Shown piece after piece: positions 46,378-55,269 of a stretch of 58,512 nt of DNA. A program made the translations under genes and the position numbers. The notes under the pieces were generated by a model. That model did no database searches, was not told the DNA's origin, and was given only the letters and a program-made list of their open reading frames with translations. The stretch covers positions 1 to 58,512 of the forward strand of contig JBOHYW010000003.1 in NCBI GenBank assembly GCA_050738155.1, written 5' to 3'. The first letter of the stretch is position 1. Every line of letters begins with the position of its first letter. The stretch is from 66-474 sp050738155 (GTDB lineage Bacteria > Pseudomonadota > Gammaproteobacteria > Xanthomonadales > Rhodanobacteraceae).

Positions 46378-47190
46378 TCAGTACCGGCTTTGCATCCGCC
46401 GGCGAAACGTACGGGGTGTCTCGCCGGTGACGTGGCGGAACACGCGCCCGAAGTGGCTCTGGTCGGCAAAGCCGGCATCGGCAGCGATCGACGCGATTGG
46501 CTGGCGGGTGGCGGCCAGCGCCTTGCGTGCATGTTCGACGCGCAAGCGGCGCAGGTACTCACCCACTGACATGCCGTGTGCGCGCTGGAAACAGCGAGCG
46601 AGGTGCGCCGGATGCACCCCGGCCAGTATCGCCAACTCCTGCAACGACGGCACCGCGTAGGGGTCATCGTGCAGGCGCTCGTGCACGCGATCGAGCCATT
46701 CGGGTTGATGCCGGCGACCGGCCTCAGCCTGCCGGCAGGCTTGGGCGACGAGTTCGAAGACCGCCGCCTGCAGGGCAAGCTCGGCGGCCGCATCGGTGGC
46801 AAGCAACTCGCTCTGGATGCGGCGCTGCAGCCGTATCGCGTCGATCATCCGCAATCGTCGATGGTCGGCCAGCAATCGACTGATCGCGGTGTCATCCGCG
46901 AGCGAATGGTCGAAATGCACGTTGAGGCAGCGTGCCCCGTCCACCGCGAAATGGTTGGCGTGGCAATGGCCTTGTGGATGCACCAGCAACAAGCCTTGCG
47001 TGCATTCGCTGGTAGAACCATTGGCGAACTGCACATAGCCACCGCGTGCCACCAGGCACAAATACGCGGCAGCGTGCTCGTGTTTCGGCAGGTGCTTGCC
47101 GCCAACGTAATCGGTAGCGGTGATGCCGAAGCCGCCGACACTGCGACGGCAGCGTATCGATCCCAAGGTTGTCTGTTCGAGACGTTGCAT
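46378..47190 (-). CDS. AraC family transcriptional regulator
   Basis: 270 residues. An N-terminal cupin-like sensor (~15-110; HEHAAAYLCLVARGGYVQF...HPQGHCH) precedes two AraC helix-turn-helix motifs (~170-265; LQELAILAGVHPAHLARCFQRAHGMSVGEYLRRLRVEHARKAL...AADAGFADQSHFGRVFRHVTGETPRTFRRR). The best target guess is the adjacent protease gene 73 bp downstream on the same strand, since both run minus. Ligand unknown. Confidence 0.88.
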   Translation of the reverse strand: MQRLEQTTLGSIRCRRSVGGFGITATDYVGGKHLPKHEHAAAYLCLVARGGYVQFANGSTSECTQGLLLVHPQGHCHANHFAVDGARCLNVHFDHSLADDTAISRLLADHRRLRMIDAIRLQRRIQSELLATDAAAELALQAAVFELVAQACRQAEAGRRHQPEWLDRVHERLHDDPYAVPSLQELAILAGVHPAHLARCFQRAHGMSVGEYLRRLRVEHARKALAATRQPIASIAADAGFADQSHFGRVFRHVTGETPRTFRRRMQSRY

Positions 47191-47257
47191 GCATCGATGT
47201 TACGTGACGCCGTGGGCGGGGCCGCCAGCGCGGCGGCGCCCGTGAACGAGCCGGGCG

Positions 47258-49528
47258 TCAGTGCGAACTGCTGGCACTGGCCGGGGGACTCGACGTCGCT
47301 ACCGACACCGGCCGGGTGAAAGCCTCCTCCGGCAATACTTCGTGCGCGAGTTTCGAATTCTTGCTCAGCATGGCCGTTTCGTCGGCCATGATGTGCGCGG
47401 CTTCGTCGAGCTCGATGTCCTTGGCTTGCTTGGCGGCCTTCTCGCGCGCGACCGACTGCTTGATGTTGCGCTCGCCCGGGGTCAGGCCGTCGTCGGGCTG
47501 CAAGGTGATGGCCGACACGTCGCCGAGTGCGGCACGGCGTTTCTTGAAGGCGGCGTCCTGTGCGTCCTGTTTCTTGCGTTCGGCCTCGCGCGTCTTGTAG
47601 TTGAGCGAAACGGTTTTCTGGTCGTGCAGCTTGCGCGCGGAGGCCAGTTCGTCCAGCAGCAGTTGCCATGCCGGGTCGGTCTTGGCACGAGTGTCATGCT
47701 CGGCGGCCAGCGGCGCGACCAGCGGTTTCTGGCTGGCGACCGGTTTGTAATCCGCCGGCGCGATGTGGGTCCACTTGAGCGCATTCGGGTAGCTCGATTC
47801 GCCGTAATCCTTGTAGCCGACCGAGTGCGGGAACAGGATGTCGGGCGTGACGCCATGCCGCTGGGTGGAATCGCCATCCACCCGGAAGAACTCGGCGATG
47901 GTCATCTTGAGCTCGCCGAAGCTGGGCTTGGTGTTCATCGCCAGCTGGTCGAGGCTGGTCAGGTTCTGCACCGTGCCCTTGCCGAAGGTCTGCTCACCGA
48001 TGATCAGGCCGCGTCCGTAATCCTGGATCGCGGCGGTGAAGATTTCGCTGGCCGAGGCCGAACCGCGGTTGACCAGCACCGCCATCGGACCGGTCCACAG
48101 CATTTTCTCGTCGGAATCCTGTTCCTCGACCCGGCCACGGTTGTCGCGCACCTGCACCACCGGGCCCTTGCCGGTGAACAGGCCGGACAGGTTGACGGCT
48201 TCGCTGAGCGACCCGCCGCCGTTGTCGCGCAGGTCGACGATCACCGCGCTGACCTTGTCCTGCTTGAGCTCCTTGAGCAGCTTGGCGACATCGCGCGAAG
48301 CGCTCTTGTAGTCAGGGTCGCCGCGGCGGCGCGCGTCGAAGTCTTCGTAGAAGCTCGGCAGGTCGATGACGCCGATCTTGACGGTATGATCGCCTTGCTT
48401 GACGTCGATGACCTTCTTCTTCGCGGCCTGCTCGGCGATGGTGACCTTCTTGCGGGTGAGGGTGATGACCTGCGGCTTGGCATCCGGGCCACCCTCGGCC
48501 GGCAGGATTTCGATGCGCACCACCGTGCCTTTGTGGCCGCGGATCTTGGCGACCACGTCGTCGATGCGCCAGCCGACCACGTCCTCGATCGGTCCGCACT
48601 CGCCCTGGCCGACGCCGACGATCTTGTCGCCGACTTCGAGCTTGCCGGATTTCGCCGCGGGACCGCCCGGTACCACCTGGCGGATCACGATGTATTCGTC
48701 CTGCTCCTGCAGCACCGCGCCGATGCCTTCCAGCGACAGCTTCATGGTGATGTCGAAATTCTGGCTGGCGCGGGGCCCGAAATAATTGGTGTGCGGATCG
48801 ATCGCCATCGCGTACGCGTTCATGAAAGTCTGGAACACGTCTTCGCTGTCGAGCTGGTGCACGCGGTCGAGATAGTTCTCGTAACGACGCGAAAGCACCT
48901 TGCGTATTTCGGCCTTGTCCTTGCCCGCGAGTTTGAGGCGGATCCAGTCGTTCTCGACGCGCTTTTTCCACAGCGCATCGAGCGCGGTAGCATCGGCCGC
49001 CCACGACGTCTTGTCGCGATCGAAGGTGTAAGTGGCGTCGGTGTCGAGGTTGAAGCCCTGCTTCAACAGTTTCAGCGCGTACTCGGTGCGCTGGCCGGCA
49101 CGCTTCTCGTACAGGTTGAAGATGGTGAACGGGATCGACATGTCGCCGTTCCAGATCGCGTCGTCGAGCTTGGTGCGATCGGGCGCGAACTTGTCGATGT
49201 CCTGTTGCGTGAAGAACAACTTGCTGCCGTCCAGGGCCTTGAAATAGGCCTTGAAGAGCTTCTGCGACATCGCGTCGTCGAGCGGCAGCGCCTCGTACTG
49301 GAAGCGTGTCAGCAACCGCGCCGCGAGGATCGCGGCCTGGCCCTGCGCCGCGGTCGGCTTCAATACCGGCGCCGGCGTCATCTTGTATTTGGCGACCGGT
49401 GCGGTCAGCACGCTGGACGATGAAGCCGGGCAGGCGACCGCGGGTGCCGAGGCGGGCGCACTGGTTTCAGCGCGCGCCCCGAGTGCGAAGACGAGGGCGA
49501 TCAGGACAACGAAGACACGCTGCAACAT
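47258..49528 (-). CDS. prc: Carboxy-terminal processing (tail-specific) protease
   Basis: 756 residues with a Sec signal (~1-20). S41A protease: an N-terminal helical domain, PDZ (~245-330; LEGIGAVLQEQDEYIVIRQVVPGGPAAKSGKLEVGDKIVGV), then the catalytic core with VDLRDNGGGSLSEAV, Ser in LVNRGSASASEIF and Lys in GEQTFGKGTVQ. A C-terminal DUF3340-like helical region follows (HDQKTVSLNYKTREAERKKQDAQ). In E. coli, Prc trims penicillin-binding protein 3 and degrades the hydrolase Spr in the periplasm. Length is normal for the long type. Confidence 0.95.
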   Translation of the reverse strand: MLQRVFVVLIALVFALGARAETSAPASAPAVACPASSSSVLTAPVAKYKMTPAPVLKPTAAQGQAAILAARLLTRFQYEALPLDDAMSQKLFKAYFKALDGSKLFFTQQDIDKFAPDRTKLDDAIWNGDMSIPFTIFNLYEKRAGQRTEYALKLLKQGFNLDTDATYTFDRDKTSWAADATALDALWKKRVENDWIRLKLAGKDKAEIRKVLSRRYENYLDRVHQLDSEDVFQTFMNAYAMAIDPHTNYFGPRASQNFDITMKLSLEGIGAVLQEQDEYIVIRQVVPGGPAAKSGKLEVGDKIVGVGQGECGPIEDVVGWRIDDVVAKIRGHKGTVVRIEILPAEGGPDAKPQVITLTRKKVTIAEQAAKKKVIDVKQGDHTVKIGVIDLPSFYEDFDARRRGDPDYKSASRDVAKLLKELKQDKVSAVIVDLRDNGGGSLSEAVNLSGLFTGKGPVVQVRDNRGRVEEQDSDEKMLWTGPMAVLVNRGSASASEIFTAAIQDYGRGLIIGEQTFGKGTVQNLTSLDQLAMNTKPSFGELKMTIAEFFRVDGDSTQRHGVTPDILFPHSVGYKDYGESSYPNALKWTHIAPADYKPVASQKPLVAPLAAEHDTRAKTDPAWQLLLDELASARKLHDQKTVSLNYKTREAERKKQDAQDAAFKKRRAALGDVSAITLQPDDGLTPGERNIKQSVAREKAAKQAKDIELDEAAHIMADETAMLSKNSKLAHEVLPEEAFTRPVSVATSSPPASASSSH

Positions 49529-49591
49529 GGACTTTCCTTGGCGAACCGGAAGTGGGCCGGCCGGATGCGCTTCATGAGCGCGTGGGTGACG

Positions 49592-49620
49592 AAAAAATGC
49601 GCCAGCCGCTCGCTGGCGCG
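49592..49620 (-). terminator. Rho-independent terminator downstream of lipB
   Basis: On the minus strand GCGCCAGCGAGCGGCTGGCGC forms a GC-rich stem-loop followed directly by ATTTTTT. It lies about 95 bp beyond the lipB stop. Confidence 0.85.
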
Positions 49621-49711
49621 TTCGGGGGCGTGGCTCGGAAAACAGGCGGTGTCCGGGCGTGGCTCGATGCCAAAAGTAGCTGAAAACGCGGATGCGGGAT
49701 ACGGCCGCAAG

Positions 49712-50416
49712 TCACGCGGCGATACGGGGCAGGGCCGGGTCCGCATCCTGCGGCGACAATCCGAATTGTCGGCCAAGCTCGGCAATCAGCACATCCTCAA
49801 CGTCGGCAAGCCGCGACGGACCACCCAAGTCTAGCATTTGTGCGACCGATAAGCCCGCGTAACCGCAAGGATTGATGCGCAGGAAAGGTTCCAGGTCCAT
49901 GTTCACGTTGAAGGCGAGGCCGTGAAAGGTGCAGCCGTGGCGGACGCGCAGACCCAGCGCCGCGATCTTGGCACCGGCGACGTACACGCCCGGTGCGCCA
50001 TCGCGGCGTTGTGCGACGATGTTCCATTCGTCCAGCGTATCGATGATGGCCTGCTCGATCCGGTGCACCAGATCGCGCACGCCGATATGCAAACGGCGCA
50101 GGTCCAGCAGCGGATAGGCGACGATCTGGCCGGGGCCATGGTAGGTCACCTGGCCGCCGCGGTCGACGTGCACCACCGGAATGTCGCCCGCCGCCAACAC
50201 GTGCTCGGGTTTGCCGGCCTGGCCCAGCGTGAACACGGGGTCGTGTTCGACCAGCCACAGTTCGTCCTGCGTATCCGCGTCGCGCGCATCGGTGAACGCC
50301 TGCATCGCGTGCCAGACCGGTGCGTAAGCTTGCCGGCCGAGGTGGCGTACCAGAAGCCGGGACTCGGTGCCGGTTTCGGGATGGGCATGTGATGTTGTGG
50401 CGTCAACGATCATCAT
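49712..50416 (-). CDS. lipB: Octanoyl-[ACP]:protein N-octanoyltransferase
   Basis: 234 residues. It moves octanoate from ACP to lipoyl domains in the first step of protein lipoylation. Conserved motifs: ELWLVEHDPVFTLGQAG, RGGQVTYHGPGQIVAYPLLDL, Lys in VAGAKIAALGLRV and Cys in INPCGYAGL (the catalytic Cys/Lys pair). It ends at a strong terminator. lipA and ybeD-like genes are not next to it here. Tandem ATG codons at 50416 and 50413 are both possible. Confidence 0.95.
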   Translation of the reverse strand: MMIVDATTSHAHPETGTESRLLVRHLGRQAYAPVWHAMQAFTDARDADTQDELWLVEHDPVFTLGQAGKPEHVLAAGDIPVVHVDRGGQVTYHGPGQIVAYPLLDLRRLHIGVRDLVHRIEQAIIDTLDEWNIVAQRRDGAPGVYVAGAKIAALGLRVRHGCTFHGLAFNVNMDLEPFLRINPCGYAGLSVAQMLDLGGPSRLADVEDVLIAELGRQFGLSPQDADPALPRIAA

Positions 50417-50636
50417 TCAAAAAATCGGGGCGGGGTCGATCATTTGCAATGATACTTTCGAGAGCCGAGCGTATGCGTGGGCAGGTCCAGGTGTTGGGCA
50501 TGGTTTTCTTCCCCCTCGCTTGCGATGTGGGACCGGGAGAGATGGATCTTTTGGGCCGCGATTTCACCGTGGCGCCGCAAGGTTGCCTCAAGGGCCTGTA
50601 TGGGTTGATGGAGGGCTTCGCGGGTGGCGAGTGCGC

Positions 50637-52397
50637 CTATGGTGAAAGTTCGACACCAGTGACGCCTCGATCGGCTCCGATGTCCAGATGTCGATTCGCA
50701 ATCGCGGCCACGCTTGCCCGGTGCGAGACCACGATCAGGATCGCTTGCGGAAGGCGGTCCCTCAGCATGGAAAGCATCCGGATTTCCGAGGCCGCGTCGA
50801 GGGCGCTGGTTGCCTCGTCCAGCAAGGCAAGGTGCGGCTGGCGCAGAATCACTTGCGCCAGCAGAAGTCGCTGCAATTCCCCTCCTGAAAGTCGGCTGGA
50901 AGAGCCCCGCAGAGCCGAATCCAGGCCGTCACGCGCTGCAGCGAGCCACGGGTCGAGGCCCACATCCGAGAGCACGCGCCGCAGGGTTTGCTCCGTAGCG
51001 TCCGGCGCAGCCCACAACAGGCACTCGCGCACGCTGTGTTGCCACGGCCTCAGGTTCTGGCTCACATACGCCCCTTTTCTCACGAATTGGCGATATGCGT
51101 CGAAGTCGATGCGCTGTCCGCCAACGGATGCCGCAAACGAAGCGGGCCTCTTCATTCCGGACAGCACATCGATCAGGCTGCTCTTGCCGATGCCGGAGTC
51201 GCCGGAGATCAGCGTCAATTCGCCAGGGGTCAGAACCAGATTCTCGATATCCAGATCGATGACAGGCAACTTCAACCGCATTCGCTCAATGCGCAGTTCG
51301 TGTACGGAAAGCCCGGGCGGTGACACCGGCTTGTGGCGTTCAGGATGCAAGCTCGCATAACGTTGCCAGAGCTCAAATGCGGGCGCGGCCAGTCGCAATT
51401 GCTGGAAACTTTGCCGGGTCGAGGACAGATAGGGCAGCAGCCGGCCGAGCAGCAACCCGACGGCGATCAGCGAAGCCTGGTCCACGCCTTGCCATCGATG
51501 GGCAAGCAGGAAAACCACCGCCATGCCCGCCGCGGTCAGCAACTCAAGCAGCAGACGTCCAGAAGCCGCGAGTTCGAGCTGACGCCGGTAATCGTGGCTG
51601 AGCTGCCCCGAGATGGCCGCGTAGCGGGCCTTCTCCATGTCTTCGCGTTCGAAGGACCGGACCTGCCGCAGGCGACCCGGGAAATCCTCGCTCTGCCGCA
51701 ACAGTCTTGACAGGTCCCTGACGTAGCGGCGGCCGACCTGCGATTGCTCGCGGCCGTAAAAGCGCGACGCTATCAATCCGAGGCCCACGAGCACCGGCAG
51801 ACTCAGGGCGAGCGCAGGAGACACCCAGATCGCGAAAGCCACGCTCACGGTCGTCGTGACGCCTGCCACCAGCAATTGCAACAGGGCATTCAATCCCTGG
51901 GTGACGATCTCGGAGTTGTAGGTGAGCACACTCGCGATTTCGGCCGAGGTCGAATCGGCCAGCGCGGGCAACGGGGCATCGATCAAGTGCGCGTGGACTT
52001 CGCGTCGCAGGGAAAACGCGTAATGGCTGGTGATGCGTGCGCCCAGCCGCGCGGTGAACCAACGCAGCAACGCGAAGATCGTCGTTGCGACGCCGAAGCC
52101 CGCTGCCAAGAAGCCGACGCCGGGCTGAAACGCCAGCAGGCCGTGATCGAAAGCCGCTGCACGATCGGGCTGGACCAGCAGCGCCAGGGTGATTGCCGCC
52201 ATGCTGCCCGCGAGTGCAGCGCCAAGCGACAGCAGGATGTAAACGGTCGTGCGCAGCCGGTCGGCGCGCGCGATCAGCCGCGCCAACGGATGCAGTCGGT
52301 TACGCAATCGGCGCCAGGCGCGACGGCGTTCCCGCACGGTTGCGGTGCTGAAGGTCTGCGTGCTGCCGGCATCAGCCACGACGTCGCGACACTCCAC
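50637..52397 (-). CDS. ABC exporter (fused membrane and ATPase domains), peptide-export type
   Basis: 586 residues. A type 1 exporter membrane domain (~50-330) is followed by a nucleotide-binding domain with Walker A SGDSGIGKSSLID (G-D-S-G-I-G-K-S), signature LSGGELQRLLLA, Walker B HLALLDEATSAL and H-loop VVSHRA. This fused layout is used for lipids and for exported peptides such as lasso peptides and microcins. It lies downstream of the kinase-like gene with only a 31-codon frame between, so they are likely co-expressed. The annotated GTG at 52397 lacks a good ribosome binding site; starts further in (VADAGSTQ) are possible. Substrate unknown. Confidence 0.85.
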   Translation of the reverse strand: MECRDVVADAGSTQTFSTATVRERRRAWRRLRNRLHPLARLIARADRLRTTVYILLSLGAALAGSMAAITLALLVQPDRAAAFDHGLLAFQPGVGFLAAGFGVATTIFALLRWFTARLGARITSHYAFSLRREVHAHLIDAPLPALADSTSAEIASVLTYNSEIVTQGLNALLQLLVAGVTTTVSVAFAIWVSPALALSLPVLVGLGLIASRFYGREQSQVGRRYVRDLSRLLRQSEDFPGRLRQVRSFEREDMEKARYAAISGQLSHDYRRQLELAASGRLLLELLTAAGMAVVFLLAHRWQGVDQASLIAVGLLLGRLLPYLSSTRQSFQQLRLAAPAFELWQRYASLHPERHKPVSPPGLSVHELRIERMRLKLPVIDLDIENLVLTPGELTLISGDSGIGKSSLIDVLSGMKRPASFAASVGGQRIDFDAYRQFVRKGAYVSQNLRPWQHSVRECLLWAAPDATEQTLRRVLSDVGLDPWLAAARDGLDSALRGSSSRLSGGELQRLLLAQVILRQPHLALLDEATSALDAASEIRMLSMLRDRLPQAILIVVSHRASVAAIANRHLDIGADRGVTGVELSP

Positions 52398-52403
52398 TGG
52401 GTT

Positions 52404-52499
52404 TCAGCGCTGCGGCCCTTTCAAACCGGAAATGCCGGCGAAATAGGTGCGAATGGCTGCGGGAAAGGTTGTGGCTCGTCGCACGTTTCGATCCGGCAT
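52404..52499 (-). CDS. Candidate 31-residue peptide between kinase and exporter genes
   Basis: Small frame MPDRNVRRATTF... ending in ...FAGISGLKGPQR, read minus-strand between the HprK-like gene stop (27 bp before) and the ABC exporter start (6 bp after). AAAAGG sits five bases before the ATG, a plausible ribosome binding site that forms the 3' arm of a hairpin. A basic N-terminal half is followed by a hydrophobic, aromatic and Gly-rich half, as in some RiPP precursors. No known precursor family is recognised. It may be a precursor, a leader peptide, or chance. Confidence 0.35.
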   Translation of the reverse strand: MPDRNVRRATTFPAAIRTYFAGISGLKGPQR

Positions 52500-52504
52500 C
52501 GGTG

Positions 52505-52534
52505 CCTTTTGACGCCGTGCACGACGTCAAAAGG
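52505..52534 (-). promoter_or_regulatory. Perfect 10-bp stem hairpin at the kinase/exporter junction
   Basis: CCTTTTGACG and CGTCAAAAGG are exact complements around a 10-base loop. On the minus-strand RNA it contains the kinase stop codon and the AAAAGG that would serve the 31-codon frame. No T-run follows, so it is not a standard terminator. Confidence 0.6.
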
Positions 52535-53570
52535 ACTGGCCGAGCAGCCGGCGCAGGTGTTGCAAGGCGTCCTGCGGATGCTGCCGACCAAGTTCGTACA
52601 CGCCGAGTTGTTTCAGTCGTCGGCTGAAGTCGCGCCAGCCGGGTTGGGTCATTGCATACGGCTGGTCGACGGACAACAGCGAATCGATTTTCCCGGAGGG
52701 AATCCGATGCATCGTTTTCGAACCGTCGGCCGGCCGGCTGGAGACGAACACGGCACCGGCCAGTTCAAGTGGGGTCTTGGCAAGCCTGCGTGGCCCTTGC
52801 CGCAGATCAACCTCGAATTTCTCGACGCCGCTGCGACGGCGTATGACCGGCGATCCACTGATCCAGCGCCGGGTTTCGTCGTCAACGAACCGCAACGTGT
52901 CCTTGGTCAGATGCAGGTAGTTGGGGACACCGGTCGCGAGCATGCGTTCGGGTTGAACGAATACGGCATCCTCGGCCACCAGCTCGAAGCCACCAAGCAA
53001 TGCATGCAACGCCAGGGTCGTCTTGCCTGAGCCGCTGGCGCCGAGCAACAGCACGCCCCGCCCGTTCAACCCGACGCAGGCACCGTGCAGCGGCGCCAGG
53101 CCAAGGCCGCGCGCAGCCAGAATGAAAACGGCGAATTCGATCAATCCGTAGCGCACGTGGTACGGATGAGCAAGCGTGTCTTCCGAAATCACGACGGTCG
53201 CGAAACGCTTTTCCGGTGCGATCACCACGTAGTTCGAAGCATCGATGACGGCGCTTGGGCGATTCGTCCGAGTCTGCGTTTGCACTGGCGCCGACTCGAC
53301 TCCAGCCGGCGTGTGGCGCGGCATCGCCAATCGGAGCTCGATGCGAAACTCCGGACAGGAGATCGGAAATCCGTGACGCGGCAACCCGCCGTACGCAGCC
53401 TCGACCAGTTGCAGTAGCGCCGTGCTGGCACTCTCGAATCGGAAGCGACCCCCGAGCAACCGTTTGGTCACCGACAGGCCAACGCCCGAATACTCGTCGC
53501 TTGCGTATCGATCGCGAGCGTTGTCGAGCGAGCCGAGGGTCGTGGAATCGATGGGGAGATTTAGTTGCAA
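52527..53570 (-). CDS. HprK-related serine kinase-like protein
   Basis: About 314-347 residues depending on start. The P-loop GVLLLGASGSGKTTLALHALLGG and the following ELVAEDAVFV match the HPr kinase/phosphorylase fold and the HprK-related families linked to peptide-modification systems, including lasso-peptide kinases that phosphorylate a C-terminal residue. The N-terminal region (FRFESASTALLQLVEAAYGG) is the domain typical of HprK-related kinase A. Start codon is unclear: TTG at 53570, GTG at 53471 and ATGs at 53723 or 53756 are in frame, none with a strong ribosome binding site; 53570 is a compromise. It is divergent from the radical SAM gene. Confidence 0.75.
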   Translation of the reverse strand: MQLNLPIDSTTLGSLDNARDRYASDEYSGVGLSVTKRLLGGRFRFESASTALLQLVEAAYGGLPRHGFPISCPEFRIELRLAMPRHTPAGVESAPVQTQTRTNRPSAVIDASNYVVIAPEKRFATVVISEDTLAHPYHVRYGLIEFAVFILAARGLGLAPLHGACVGLNGRGVLLLGASGSGKTTLALHALLGGFELVAEDAVFVQPERMLATGVPNYLHLTKDTLRFVDDETRRWISGSPVIRRRSGVEKFEVDLRQGPRRLAKTPLELAGAVFVSSRPADGSKTMHRIPSGKIDSLLSVDQPYAMTQPGWRDFSRRLKQLGVYELGRQHPQDALQHLRRLLGQSF

Positions 53571-53754
53571 CGGGCGACTGTGGCGTTCGACGCGGTCGTG
53601 TCGTTGGGTGCAGCGCTTCGCGCAGAAGGTTGCGCTGGGCAGGCATCGCGCGCCGCGCTTCACCCGAAGCAACCCTGGGCGGTCTGCAGGGCACCCATGC
53701 CGTATGACAAGAGGTGCGGGCATCGTGCCGCGCGCCGTGACTCGGTGTCCACGC

Positions 53755-55269
53755 ATGCTGCAAATACAGGTTACCCATTCCTATTACCTGAGCTACGACA
53801 GCAAACAGTGGGAACGTGGCAAGCCGTACCCGCCGCTTGCCACCATCCAGATTGCGGCGCTGCTCAGGCAGATGGGGCATGGTGTTTCGCTGTTCGACAC
53901 CATGCTCGCCAGCGGCGTGGAGGCATACGAGAATTCCCTGAAGAACGCGCAGCCGGACGTGGTGGTCCTGTACGAGGACAATTTCAATTTCCTGACCAAG
54001 ATGTGTTTGGGCCGCATGCGCGAGGCGGCGTGCCGGATGATCGCGGCAGCGCGTGCAACGGGAGCCCGGGTGATCGTTGCCGGTTCGGATGCATCCGATC
54101 ACCCCGACGCGTTTCTTGCGGCCGGCGCCGACGTCGTGCTGATTGGCGAAGGCGTCACGGCGCTGGTGCGTCTGATCGAGCGGCTCGAAGGTGACCCGGG
54201 TATCGCGCCGGGAAACTGGGTGGCGGAGGTAGCCGGCACGGCCGCGCTGATTGACGGACAGGTGAAAGTCTCCCATGTCGGCGTGCAACCCCCGGATGCG
54301 CGACTGGTTGGTCATCCCGCCTGGGATTTGATCGACATGCAAGCCTATCGGGCGATGTGGCTTGAGCGACACGGCTATTTCAGCCTCAACATGGCCGCGT
54401 CGCGTGGCTGTCCGTTCCGCTGCAGTTGGTGCGCCAAACCCATCTGGGGCAACTACTTCAGGCAACGCAGCGCCGCGGAAGTGGCGGCAGAAATGGCTTA
54501 CCTGAAACATGCGTTCCAGCCGGACCACATCTGGTTCGCGGACGACATCTTCGGTTTCCGCGTCGACTGGGTTGCGGAATTCGCCCGGCACCTGCATGAC
54601 AACCGCGGCTCGGTGCCGTTCACCATCCAGACCCGCGCCGATCTGTCGAGCGAGCGCATGGTGGCTGCGCTGGCGCAGGCCGGATGTGCGGAAGCCTGGA
54701 TAGGCGCGGAAAGCGGCAGCCAGCAGGTGCTCGACCGAATGACCAAGGGCACCAAGGTCAGCCACCTGATCGATGCCCGCGAACGGCTGGGCCGGGGCGG
54801 TATCCGGGTCAGCTTTTTCCTCCAGCTCGGCTATCCGGGTGAACAGCTCGAAGATGTGCTGGCGACGCGCAACCTGATCACGCTTGCGGCTCCGGACGAC
54901 ATCGGCGTCAGCGTTTCTTACCCGCTGCCGGGTACCCGGTTCTACGAACAGGTCAAGGCGCAGTTGGGGAAAAAGACGAACTGGTTGGAAAGTGGCGACC
55001 TGGCCATGATGTTCCGTGGCACCTACGACTCGGAGTTCTACCGTAGCGTTCGCGACCTGCTGCACGACCAGGTCAACCTGCAACAATCGCGCGACGCGTC
55101 GCAACCGGAGCGGCATGCTCGGGCGATGGCCGCAATCGATGGACGATGGGATGCCTTGATCGCCAGCGAAGCCGTGCACCGCACCGCCGAGCCGACAACG
55201 TTGCCGCCCGCAGAAGAGCCAGACCATGTCGCACCACTCCGCCGTGTTGCCACCGCTCGGCGCCGTTGA
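53755..55269 (+). CDS. Radical SAM protein with B12-binding-type N-terminal domain
   Basis: 504 residues. N-terminal Rossmann-like B12-binding domain (~1-170; IQIAALLRQMGHGVSLFDTML...VIVAGSDASDHPDAF), in which the usual DxHxxG cobalamin-His motif is not evident. Radical SAM core (~205-430) with CPFRCSWC (Cx3Cx2C) binding the [4Fe-4S] cluster; FADDIFGF, EAWIGAESGSQQVLDRMTKGT and FFLQLGYPGE follow as in BchE/B12-rSAM enzymes. Likely carries out a C-methylation, cyclisation or other radical step on a cluster substrate. The 3' end overlaps the nucleotidyltransferase gene by 44 bases. Start at 53755 (MLQIQVTHSYYLSYD) fits the domain; ATG 53704 is an alternative. Confidence 0.85.
   Translation: MLQIQVTHSYYLSYDSKQWERGKPYPPLATIQIAALLRQMGHGVSLFDTMLASGVEAYENSLKNAQPDVVVLYEDNFNFLTKMCLGRMREAACRMIAAARATGARVIVAGSDASDHPDAFLAAGADVVLIGEGVTALVRLIERLEGDPGIAPGNWVAEVAGTAALIDGQVKVSHVGVQPPDARLVGHPAWDLIDMQAYRAMWLERHGYFSLNMAASRGCPFRCSWCAKPIWGNYFRQRSAAEVAAEMAYLKHAFQPDHIWFADDIFGFRVDWVAEFARHLHDNRGSVPFTIQTRADLSSERMVAALAQAGCAEAWIGAESGSQQVLDRMTKGTKVSHLIDARERLGRGGIRVSFFLQLGYPGEQLEDVLATRNLITLAAPDDIGVSVSYPLPGTRFYEQVKAQLGKKTNWLESGDLAMMFRGTYDSEFYRSVRDLLHDQVNLQQSRDASQPERHARAMAAIDGRWDALIASEAVHRTAEPTTLPPAEEPDHVAPLRRVATARRR

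Noticed and set aside
47261..49423. 720-codon plus-strand frame antisense to prc
   Set aside because: Shadow of a certain gene, no domain motif.
50440..50580. 46-codon minus-strand frame (TTG start) between the ABC exporter and lipB, encoding ...EATLRRHGEIAAQKIHLSRSHIAS...
   Set aside because: Protein-like composition but no ATG or GTG, no ribosome binding site and no recognised family; kept only as a curiosity in the 220-bp gap.
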